From NCBI GenBank assembly GCA_016783995.1, contig JADHVN010000066.1:1-7636 (forward strand): a stretch of DNA of 7,636 nt. The letters are read 5' to 3'. This DNA is from Actinomycetota bacterium. GTDB taxonomy: Bacteria > Actinomycetota > Humimicrobiia > Humimicrobiales > Humimicrobiaceae. Below the pieces are notes generated by a model that searched no databases, had not been told where the DNA came from, and saw only the letters and a program-made list of their open reading frames with translations. This document shows positions 1-6,365 of the stretch, one piece after another (within the stretch, counting starts at the first letter, position 1; each line of letters opens with the position of its first letter). A program made the position numbers and the translations under genes.

Positions 1-1
1 T

Positions 2-1093
2 GAAACGGCCAGGTACGGCGGCAAAGTTTTATTACACTATGGCGGGGGAAGTATTAAAAAGTACGGACTTTATGATAAGGTTTTAAAATCGTTGAAGGAT
101 GCCGGATTAGAGATAATTGAGCTGGGAGGTGTTCAGCCTAATCCCAGGTTAAGCATGGTAAAAAAAGGAATAGATATCTGCCGTAAGGAGAAAGTTGATT
201 TTATTCTTGCTGTGGGCGGGGGAAGTGTAATTGATTCGGTCAAGGCAATAGCAGCAGGAGTTACTTACCCGGGGGATGTGTGGAATTTTTATACCGGAAA
301 AGCAGTGGCAAAGGAAGTTATTCCTCTGGGAGTGGTTCTTACCATACCTGCTGCTGGCAGTGAGACCAGTGTCGCTACAGTGATCACAAAAGAGGAAGGC
401 TCCTATAAAAGAGCGTTTGAAAGTGAAATGTTGCGGCCAAAGTTTGCCATATTGAATCCGGAGATTTCATATACTCTTCCTCCTTACCAGACTGCTTGTG
501 GAGTATCGGATATAATGGCTCATGTGATGGAAAGGTATTTCACAAGAGTTCAAAATGTTGATCTTACTGACAGATTGTGTGAGGCCACATTAGAAACAGT
601 GATTGGTAATACTCCATTAGTGTTGAAAAAACCAAATAGTTACCAGGCCCGTGCTGAAATTATGTGGGCAGGTACTATTGCCCATAATGACTTACTGGGT
701 ACAGGAAGGATTGGAGATTGGGCTTCACATGGTATAGAACACGAACTTAGCGGAATTTATGATATTGCCCATGGTGCAGGACTGTCTATTATTTTTCCGG
801 CATGGATGAAATACGTATACAAACAGGATGTGGAAAGATTTGCACAATTTGCTGTAAGAGTGTGGAATGTGGAAGCCGACTTTAAGAATGTTGAAAAAGT
901 GGCATTGGAAGGAATAAAGAGGCTGGAAGAATTCTATAAAAAAATTGGACTGCCCATCACCCTGAAGGAAGCAAATATTCCTTACGACAGACTGGAGGAG
1001 ATGGCTGAAAAATGTACAGAAGGGGGACCGAGGGGCAATTTTGTCAGACTGGATAAAAATGATGTTCTGGAAATATTAAAACTAGCAAGATAG
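2..1093 (+). CDS. Iron-containing alcohol dehydrogenase (YqhD/BdhA type), 5' end missing
   Basis: Probably a cytosolic NAD(P)H-dependent alcohol/butanol dehydrogenase of the group III iron-dependent family, reducing aldehydes to alcohols during fermentation. The reading frame is open from the left edge, giving 363 visible residues; family members have about 387, so roughly 25 N-terminal residues lie outside. A TTG at 92 is in frame but is not the real start, because conserved N-terminal sequence (KVLLHYGGGSIKKYGLYDKV) lies upstream of it. Visible residues 72-78 are the dinucleotide-binding GGGSVID. The four metal ligands fit the spacing known for E. coli YqhD: Asp170 and His174 (SDIMAHVMERY), His243 (DWASHGIEHELSG) and His257 (DIAHGAGLS). 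The domain order, an N-terminal Rossmann-like part then a helical metal-binding part, is complete from the edge on. The true substrate and the choice of NADH or NADPH cannot be read. It converges on the transporter gene 74 bases downstream, with no clear terminator hairpin between them. Confidence 0.95.
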   Translation, partial: ETARYGGKVLLHYGGGSIKKYGLYDKVLKSLKDAGLEIIELGGVQPNPRLSMVKKGIDICRKEKVDFILAVGGGSVIDSVKAIAAGVTYPGDVWNFYTGKAVAKEVIPLGVVLTIPAAGSETSVATVITKEEGSYKRAFESEMLRPKFAILNPEISYTLPPYQTACGVSDIMAHVMERYFTRVQNVDLTDRLCEATLETVIGNTPLVLKKPNSYQARAEIMWAGTIAHNDLLGTGRIGDWASHGIEHELSGIYDIAHGAGLSIIFPAWMKYVYKQDVERFAQFAVRVWNVEADFKNVEKVALEGIKRLEEFYKKIGLPITLKEANIPYDRLEEMAEKCTEGGPRGNFVRLDKNDVLEILKLAR

Positions 1094-1167
1094 AAGTAAT
1101 GTATACTCTATTGAGGGTGTTTCCGGATTTTTTATGGAAGTCCTTTACAGGGGTTATTTTAACTGAT

Positions 1168-2367
1168 TTACTGATTGTTTTTTTCATCTCTTAAACTTCT
1201 TTCAGCCAGTGGAAAGCCAAAAAGCATTAGCATGGTAAATATAATAAGAATTATCTCATAGTTTATTAGAGTCACAATTCCGATGATATCTGCAGCTTTC
1301 CCCAGAAAAATCATGGTAATGGCAGCAATTCCAGGACTGAATCCCAGAATCAAAGAAGATGCCAGGCTTATATTTCCCGGTAGTAGATCCTGAGTCATTC
1401 TGATACATACCGGCTGAATTGAAATCAGAAAAAATCCGCCGGTAACAAAAAGTATTATAGAGATAAGACCTGTAGTTCTGAAAGTGAAAAAGAATATAGG
1501 TGCGGCTAGAACAGAGCCAATCTGGATAATTAAGCTGCCTTTTTTAAAACGGTCGAATAAGAATCCGGAAAGGAGACCTCCCGCTCCACCTAGCATTCCG
1601 AAAAAAAGCATAATCGTTCCTACATTTATAAGGGTTATATTTGCCCTGGTATAGTATAAGGGCATATAGGTTATAAGGGTGATCCACATAATATACAGGG
1701 AATAAATAGTAAACATAATCAAAAATAAAAGATAAATCTTTCTTTTATTTACTTTTTTAATTCTTGAAAAGAAATTAAGAGTATTTTCTGCCTTATTCCT
1801 AAATGATGTATTAGGGACGAATTTAAACAGAACAATTACCATAATTATTCCCGGAACCATAGCGATGGGAGTAAGGTTCATGTTGAGTTTTTCAACGATT
1901 AATATTATCAGGAGTACACCAAGCGCATTTCCAAAATTTCCTCCAAAATTGATAATTGAGCTTCCAAGGCCTTTCTTGCTGCCGCCAAAATGTCCGGCGA
2001 TGGCAGCACTTGCAGGGTGATAAGCAGCGATGCTTAAATTCCCTAGAAATAAAAAAGCCAGTATAAAATAATAGTTAGGCAGTATTCCGATTAGGCTTAA
2101 AAAAATAGAAGTAAAAAGCGGACCGGCAATTATATAATATTTTAGCCCGTGGCGGTCTGAAAAATATCCAAAGATGGGGGAGAAAAGACTGTTTGCAATT
2201 ACACTGGTAGCAGTAAGAAGTCCAACTTTAAAAAGGGATAGATCGAATTTTAAGGTAAGTACCGGTATGAGGCCTATTATGAAGCTCTGGTATATATCCG
2301 TAATAAAATGGCTTCCCGCTGAAAGGGAAATCTGTAATTTATTAAAGCTGCTGTTTTTTCTATTCAT
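1168..2367 (-). CDS. MFS transporter, fosmidomycin-resistance (Fsr)-like, copy 1
   Basis: A 399-residue inner-membrane protein of the major facilitator superfamily with the hydrophobic pattern of 12 transmembrane helices. The signature between helices 2 and 3 is GYFSDRHGLKY (residues 67-77, the GxxxDRxGxR type), and a related loop, GFLFDRFKKG, is at 268-277 in the second half. The AAYHPASAA stretch near 114-122 resembles the His-Pro motif of Fsr-like exporters. A polar, lysine-rich stretch at about 190-210 is the expected central cytoplasmic loop. The ATG at 2367 is preceded by a modest AGGCG. This start puts its N-terminus in register with the upstream paralogue (both have His20). It is the second gene of a minus-strand pair, 117 bases after copy 2. 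That gap shows no obvious terminator, so co-transcription is likely. Function is probably proton-driven efflux of a small molecule; the substrate is unknown, and the Fsr link rests on motif resemblance only. Confidence 0.9.
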   Translation of the reverse strand: MNRKNSSFNKLQISLSAGSHFITDIYQSFIIGLIPVLTLKFDLSLFKVGLLTATSVIANSLFSPIFGYFSDRHGLKYYIIAGPLFTSIFLSLIGILPNYYFILAFLFLGNLSIAAYHPASAAIAGHFGGSKKGLGSSIINFGGNFGNALGVLLIILIVEKLNMNLTPIAMVPGIIMVIVLFKFVPNTSFRNKAENTLNFFSRIKKVNKRKIYLLFLIMFTIYSLYIMWITLITYMPLYYTRANITLINVGTIMLFFGMLGGAGGLLSGFLFDRFKKGSLIIQIGSVLAAPIFFFTFRTTGLISIILFVTGGFFLISIQPVCIRMTQDLLPGNISLASSLILGFSPGIAAITMIFLGKAADIIGIVTLINYEIILIIFTMLMLFGFPLAERSLRDEKNNQ

Positions 2368-2484
2368 TTTCGCCTAACTTGTGTATTTTTTTAGAAATCT
2401 TTATCCTGTTTTAAAAATGGCAGGCATTTCAAATTTCAATTTTAACTTTAAATCAAATATCAATCCAGACAAGATTTCAATTTA

Positions 2485-3666
2485 CTATCTGTATTTTGAT
2501 CTTACATGCGGAAATAAGAATAATAGCATAGATGCCAGGATTGGGATTATTAAGACATAGTTTATAGTCCTTACCATTCCTATATTATCTGCAATTTTAC
2601 CAACAAGAATAACAGTAGCTGCCGCAATTCCTCCGCTTACACCCATGACAATAGAAGAGGCAAGACTTACGTTACCCGGGAAAATATCCTGCGCCACTCT
2701 GATACATAAAGGCAGAGTAGAAGTAGCAAAAAACCCTGCCAGAATAAATAAAACTATAGATATACTCAGAGGTACTTTGAATATTAAATAGAAAAGAGGG
2801 ATAGATATAATCAGTCCGGCCTGGATTACCATAGTTCTTTTTCTTATTTTATCCGAATAGTAACCTGCAAAGAGGCCGCCAATTCCTCCTATTAAAATAA
2901 AGGCGAGGATTATATATCCGAAATTTATAAGTTCCACTCCCTGACCCGTGAAATACAAAGGCATAAAGGTAAACATGGAAAGAACAGTTAAATCTCTGGA
3001 GTAAGAAGCAAATATTATTAGTAAAAGCAAGCCTAGTTTTGCTTTTTTTAATCTTTTAATTTTTTTGATAAAGCTCGCTTCAATTTTTTTAGTTCCACTC
3101 ATGAAAATGGACGGGTCAAATTTTATAAGAACAAGAGCCATAATTATTCCCGGGATAGCAGCCAGAGGGGTAAATTTAAGACCAAGTTTATTTATAATTA
3201 AAATAACGAATAATGAACCTGCTGAAAAACCAACAGTCCCCCCAAAAGATATTATGGAGTTTAAAAAACCCTTTCTACTTCCTCCCACATGGCTGGCCGT
3301 GGCTGCAGTAGGAGGGTGAATGGCAGCAACTCCCAGATTTCCTAAAAATAAAAAGATCAGAATAGACCAGTAATTAGGAGATACTCCCAGAATGCTTATA
3401 AATATAGAGGCAACCAGCGGTCCTGCAATCATGAAGTATCTTATGCCGTATTTGTCTGAAAGGTATCCAAACGCAGGCTGAGTGAGATTATTGGAAATAA
3501 AATTTACTGAAGTTAAGATACTCACCAGAAAAAGAGAAAGTTCCAGTTTTACTGCCAGTATTGGGATAAGTCCCACTATAAAGCTGGCGTAAGTATCAGT
3601 TACCATGTGAGTACTGAAACTTAAAAAAATTTTAGTTTTATTAAGCCCTTTCTTAAATTTAATCAT
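2485..3666 (-). CDS. MFS transporter, fosmidomycin-resistance (Fsr)-like, copy 2
   Basis: A 393-residue integral membrane protein, paralogous to the gene at 1168-2367. Aligned by eye, the two proteins need no gap until near the C-terminus; my hand count gives about 185 identities in 390 positions. Shared landmarks are THMVTDTYASF near 19-29, GYLSDKYGIRY (67-77), AAIHPPTAA (114-122), MPLYFTG (235-241), CIRVAQDIFPGNVSLASS (321-338) and the basic central loop (about 192-212). Residue 72 is Lys where copy 1 has Arg in the signature loop, a common conservative change. The ATG at 3666 has a TAA codon directly upstream in frame, so the gene cannot start earlier, and no Shine-Dalgarno is visible. It is the first gene of the minus-strand pair and probably uses the promoter at 3743-3770. 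The substrate is unknown; paired genes may reflect duplication and divergence, or possibly two subunits. Confidence 0.9.
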   Translation of the reverse strand: MIKFKKGLNKTKIFLSFSTHMVTDTYASFIVGLIPILAVKLELSLFLVSILTSVNFISNNLTQPAFGYLSDKYGIRYFMIAGPLVASIFISILGVSPNYWSILIFLFLGNLGVAAIHPPTAATASHVGGSRKGFLNSIISFGGTVGFSAGSLFVILIINKLGLKFTPLAAIPGIIMALVLIKFDPSIFMSGTKKIEASFIKKIKRLKKAKLGLLLLIIFASYSRDLTVLSMFTFMPLYFTGQGVELINFGYIILAFILIGGIGGLFAGYYSDKIRKRTMVIQAGLIISIPLFYLIFKVPLSISIVLFILAGFFATSTLPLCIRVAQDIFPGNVSLASSIVMGVSGGIAAATVILVGKIADNIGMVRTINYVLIIPILASMLLFLFPHVRSKYR

Positions 3667-3742
3667 TTAAATGGTATTGGATAAGTGCCTTTATTTTGTT
3701 TTAATGGTTTATTTGCAAGTTTGAATAAATGTCTGAATAGAA

Positions 3743-3770
3743 ATTCTACTCTTTTAAATTAAATGTTCAA
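3743..3770 (-). promoter_or_regulatory. Putative sigma-A promoter for the transporter pair
   Basis: Read on the minus strand, TTGAAC (3770-3765) and TAGAAT (3748-3743) are separated by 16 bases. They lie about 75 bases upstream of the ATG at 3666. The -10 overlaps a small palindrome, TAGAA-A-TTCTA (3738-3748), which could be an operator but is short enough to be chance. Assigned by consensus matching only. Confidence 0.45.
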
Positions 3771-3804
3771 CAATTATTTTCATGATAAACTACCCAATAG
3801 CCAG

Positions 3805-3833
3805 TTTTATTTTTTTAATTAATTTTATATAAT
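3805..3833 (+). promoter_or_regulatory. Promoter of the SRP RNA (and probably dnaX)
   Basis: A perfect TATAAT at 3828-3833 lies six bases before the predicted first base of the SRP RNA (about 3840), which is the spacing expected between a -10 box and a transcription start. The -35 region is poor: TTTTAT at 3805-3810 with a 17-base spacer. The AT-rich stretch from 3805 on may help in place of a good -35. The promoter is divergent from the transporter promoter. Confidence 0.65.
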
Positions 3834-3839
3834 CAAATT

Positions 3840-4111
3840 GGCCGTGCTAGGTGGGGAGCTAGCGGTGCCCTGTAACTCACAATCCGCTATAGTGAGGCTG
3901 ATCAACAGATATGAGGTTTATGATAGTGAGGTTTAGCGCTTATAAAAGTGATGTTGAAGGTCGGGTCTTGTGCGGCGGAGGATTACAAACCCCGTCAGGT
4001 CCGAGAGGAAGCAGCGGTAAGTAATATTCTCCGGGTGCCACAAGGAAACCTGGCTGGAGTTAACTGTATGAGATGCACTTGTTATTATAAATCGAGATCT
4101 GGGGCACGGTC
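3840..4111 (+). ncRNA. ffs: SRP RNA, long bacterial type with Alu domain (scRNA)
   Basis: RNA of the signal recognition particle, which binds Ffh and targets nascent membrane and secreted proteins. The 5' and 3' ends pair (GGCCGUGC at 3840-3847 with GCACGGUC at 4104-4111), giving about 272 nt, the size of the Bacillus scRNA. The 5' part shows Alu-domain sequence (GUGCUAGGUGGGGAGCUAGC, GGUGCCCUGUA, CAAUCCGCUAUAG). The Ffh-binding S-domain apex is GUCAGGUCC-GAGA-GGAAGCAGC at 3994-4014. Its tetraloop is GAGA (4003-4006), a GNRA loop, where GGAA is usual. The flanking helix GGAGGAUUAC / GUAAUAUUCUCC supports the fold. No hairpin plus T-tract follows the 3' end, so the mature end is probably made by processing. 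It sits directly upstream of dnaX, as scr does in Bacillus. Confidence 0.95.
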
Positions 4112-4144
4112 ATTTATTACTAATTAAAATAGCTATATATTTTT

Positions 4145-5977
4145 ATGGGTTACATTTCATTTTATAGAAAATGGAGACCGCAGGACTTTGGAGAAATAAT
4201 CGGTCAAGAGTACAATGTTAAAACCATTAAAAATGCTATATCCAATAATAGATTATCACATTGTTATATATTTTGCGGTCCCAGAGGGACAGGCAAAACA
4301 TCAACTGCACGCATACTGGCAAAGGCTTTAAATTGCATTAAAGGGGCTACCCCGGATCCATGCAATAAATGTGAAAATTGTGTAAGTATATCCAATGGCT
4401 CCAGTATGGATGTTGTAGAAATCGATGCTGCTTCCAATAGAGGAATAAATGAAATAAGAGAGCTCAGGGAAAAAGTAAAATATCTGCCTAATATACTGAG
4501 AAAAAAAGTCTATATTATTGATGAGGTTCATATGTTAACCACGGAAGCTTTTAATGCGCTGCTCAAGGTTCTGGAAGAGCCTCCTGAACATGTATTATTT
4601 ATAATGGCCACCACTGAACCAAATAAAGTAATTCCTACTATAATGTCAAGATGCCAGAGATTTGATTTCTTTCCAATACCAATGGACAAAATCAAAGAGA
4701 GACTGCAGAAAATCGCTAAAAGTGAAAAAATAACCATAAGTGATTCAGCTATGAGCTTAATTTCTAAATATGCAGATGGCAGCCTGAGAGATGCTGATGG
4801 CATATTGGAACAACTGGCAGCATTTGGTGAGGATAAAATTGAAGTCAGAGATGTTATTTCACTTCTCGGGGTCACAGATCTTGATATGCTTTTTGAATTT
4901 ACAGATATTTTAATTGAAAAGAACTTGACCGGGGGTTTGCTTCTTGTAAATAAAATTACTGGCAGTAATCAAAACCTTAAAGTATTCGTATCCGAGTTTC
5001 TGGATCATCTGTATGATTTGTATGTTATTAAAAATTACAATAATCCTTTTGAAATTGTAAATATAAGTGAAGATTATAAAGATAAGTATCTTGGTCAGGC
5101 TAAAAAACTGCAAAAGGAAGAAATAGAGTTTTATATGGAACTGTTTACAGATTTGCTCAAGCAAATCAAATGGGGTGAAGGCTCAAAAGTCTTTTTCAAG
5201 TCAGCGGTAGTCAGAGCCATTAATTTTATTGTATTGGATGAAAAAGAAATAGGAAAGAAAACCAGACTTATGGAGACGCAGATAGAATCTTTAAGGAAAG
5301 AAATTGATAAAATTAATTCAATGCAAGAAGGTAATAAGAATTATCATAATCATAGAGCTGATGTTGATACCAGTGTTTATGAAAATGAGGATGATGATTT
5401 TGATATTATAAATAGCAATGAAATTAATAAGATGGTAAGCGAGGTCGAAATTCAGGCCAAACATACAGTAAGTGGGAGCAAAGCTCATAAATCAGAGATG
5501 GCTGATGCTGGAGCAGAAAAAAAAGATGAAGAAATTAGTTTGATTAATAATAATCTGGATAAAATCTCGCAAAGTTTAAAAAAGAAGAAAATTTCAGTTC
5601 ACGCTATGTTTACGGAAGCTGTGCCTTATAAAATAGAAAACGGCACATTGTATTTCTACCTGGATAAAAAAAAAGAATGGCACAAGGACCATTTAAATAA
5701 AATCAAAAATATCGAGTTGATATCCAGTGTGATAAAAGAAGTTACAGGTAAGGACTTCAGTATTAAATTCGAGCTTGGTAAAAAAATGGATAAAATTGAT
5801 GTAATAAGTGATGCAGAAAGTGAAGCGAGCAGCAAATTAACCGGAGAAAGCAGGGTTGAAGATGCAGAAAATAAAGCCAGTAATAGTTCAAATTCAAAAG
5901 ACGGGAGTAGTGAAAACAGCCGTACAGAAGAGGATGTGTTCAATTATTTTGAAAAAAAATTTGATATAAAGGAGTAA
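4145..5977 (+). CDS. dnaX: DNA polymerase III subunit tau/gamma (clamp loader)
   Basis: The 610-residue ATPase of the replicative clamp loader, which loads the beta clamp and tethers polymerase and helicase. Order of parts: typical start MGYISFYRKWRP; Walker A GPRGTGKTS at 45-53; zinc-binding Cys64, Cys73, Cys76, Cys79; Walker B IIDEVHML at 124-131; the SRC motif (arginine finger) at 168-170; sensor 2 GSLRDADG near 247-254. A helical collar follows (about 230-365), then a charged linker (about 370-470), a tau-specific C-terminal domain (about 480-545), a Ser/Asp/Glu-rich stretch (about 555-594) and a conserved-looking tail, DVFNYFEKKFDIKE. The start is fixed by family similarity and a TAG five codons upstream, yet no Shine-Dalgarno precedes it and no separate promoter is evident, so it probably shares the SRP RNA transcript. 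An A8 run at 5517-5524 could give a short gamma form. The last codons, AAG GAG TAA, form the ybaB ribosome binding site. Confidence 0.97.
   Translation: MGYISFYRKWRPQDFGEIIGQEYNVKTIKNAISNNRLSHCYIFCGPRGTGKTSTARILAKALNCIKGATPDPCNKCENCVSISNGSSMDVVEIDAASNRGINEIRELREKVKYLPNILRKKVYIIDEVHMLTTEAFNALLKVLEEPPEHVLFIMATTEPNKVIPTIMSRCQRFDFFPIPMDKIKERLQKIAKSEKITISDSAMSLISKYADGSLRDADGILEQLAAFGEDKIEVRDVISLLGVTDLDMLFEFTDILIEKNLTGGLLLVNKITGSNQNLKVFVSEFLDHLYDLYVIKNYNNPFEIVNISEDYKDKYLGQAKKLQKEEIEFYMELFTDLLKQIKWGEGSKVFFKSAVVRAINFIVLDEKEIGKKTRLMETQIESLRKEIDKINSMQEGNKNYHNHRADVDTSVYENEDDDFDIINSNEINKMVSEVEIQAKHTVSGSKAHKSEMADAGAEKKDEEISLINNNLDKISQSLKKKKISVHAMFTEAVPYKIENGTLYFYLDKKKEWHKDHLNKIKNIELISSVIKEVTGKDFSIKFELGKKMDKIDVISDAESEASSKLTGESRVEDAENKASNSSNSKDGSSENSRTEEDVFNYFEKKFDIKE
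5516..5529 (+). other. Candidate slippery site in dnaX (tau/gamma)
   Basis: Eight consecutive A (5517-5524), read in frame as GAA AAA AAA GAT (residues Glu458, Lys459, Lys460, Asp461). A -1 slip reads AGA then stops at TGA (5527-5529), giving a 461-residue product lacking the tau C-terminal domain. A +1 slip stops at TGA 5541-5543. A GGAG (5510-5513) lies just upstream. Slippage is known for dnaX in E. coli (ribosomal, A AAA AAG) and Thermus (transcriptional, A9). No strong downstream stem-loop is visible; GATTA-ATAA-TAATC is weak. Runs of A8-A9 also occur at 5666-5674 and 5952-5959, so this may be composition. Confidence 0.35.
5968..5974 (+). promoter_or_regulatory. Ribosome binding site of ybaB, inside the dnaX end
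   Basis: AAAGGAG, six bases before TTG 5981. It supports a TTG start for ybaB rather than the in-frame ATG at 6002, and overlaps the final dnaX codons, suggesting translational coupling. Confidence 0.85.
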
Positions 5978-5980
5978 AAA

Positions 5981-6295
5981 TTGAGTTTAAACTATGGGAA
6001 TATGATGAAGCAGGCAAAGATTATGCAGCAAAAATTACTGGAAATCCGGCAAGAATTAAAAAAAATGGAGTTCGAAGCTTCCGCAGGCGGGGGTGCAGTA
6101 AAAGTGAAAGTAAATGGTGATCAAGAAATTGTAGAAGTAAAAATTGATAAGGATATTGTTGATTCAGGTGACATGGAAATGATTGAGGATATGGTAATGG
6201 TTGCAATAAATGATGCTATAAAAAAATCAAAAGATGAAGCTAAAAATAAAATGACAAGCCTTACAGGTGGTATGAATATACCCGGGCTCTTCTAA
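5981..6295 (+). CDS. ybaB: YbaB/EbfC family nucleoid-associated protein
   Basis: A 104-residue protein of the YbaB/EbfC (Bacillus YaaK) family, small dimeric DNA-binding proteins that associate with the nucleoid. It starts with a Met- and Lys-rich helix (residues 8-32, NMMKQAKIMQQKLL...), followed by the family core EASAGGGAVKVKVNG (33-47), a beta strand region, and a second helix. It ends with the typical TGGMNIPGLF. The start is TTG, chosen because a good AAAGGAG sits six bases upstream, and only three bases separate it from the dnaX stop, so the two are in one operon and likely coupled in translation. The placement between dnaX and recR is the conserved order in many bacteria. Length is normal for the family. 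Confidence 0.95.
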   Translation: MSLNYGNMMKQAKIMQQKLLEIRQELKKMEFEASAGGGAVKVKVNGDQEIVEVKIDKDIVDSGDMEMIEDMVMVAINDAIKKSKDEAKNKMTSLTGGMNIPGLF

Positions 6296-6307
6296 CGGAA
6301 ATTATAA

Positions 6308-6326
6308 ATTACAGGGATACTGTAAT
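6308..6326. repeat. Short inverted repeat after ybaB
   Basis: ATTACAG-GGATA-CTGTAAT, a perfect 7-base inverted repeat with a 5-base loop, 12 bases after the ybaB stop. No T-tract follows, so it is not a standard terminator. It may be a weak RNA hairpin or a protein-binding palindrome in the ybaB-recR gap. Confidence 0.45.
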
Positions 6327-6332
6327 AGATTT

Positions 6333-6360
6333 ATTTACAATTATTAAACCATTTGTAAAT
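6333..6360. repeat. Inverted repeat just before recR
   Basis: ATTTACAA (6333-6340) and TTGTAAAT (6353-6360) form a perfect 8-base inverted repeat with a 12-base loop, ending five bases before the recR ATG. The stem is AT-rich and would be weak in RNA. It occupies the place where a Shine-Dalgarno would normally lie. Confidence 0.45.
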
Positions 6361-6365
6361 TATAA

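Noticed and set aside
92..94. TTG at 92 as the start of the alcohol dehydrogenase
   Set aside because: The frame is open upstream to the window edge and encodes conserved N-terminal family sequence, so the gene begins outside the window.
1094..1167. Bidirectional terminator between the alcohol dehydrogenase and the transporter gene
   Set aside because: Only very short arms (TTCC/GGAA, CCT/AGG) are present and no adjacent T-tract is properly placed.
2174..2377. Plus-strand open frame of 67 codons over the start of the first transporter gene
   Set aside because: It lies almost wholly inside the well-supported minus-strand gene, its product resembles no protein I know, and it has no ribosome binding site.
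3065..3319. Plus-strand open frame of 84 codons inside the second transporter gene
   Set aside because: It is antisense to conserved transporter sequence with no start signal, so it is a shadow frame.
3738..3748. TAGAA-A-TTCTA palindrome as an operator for the transporters
   Set aside because: Five-base AT-rich arms are expected often by chance here; it is mentioned only with the promoter.
4328..5164. Minus-strand open frames within dnaX
   Set aside because: They mirror conserved DnaX coding sequence and lack ribosome binding sites or recognisable products.
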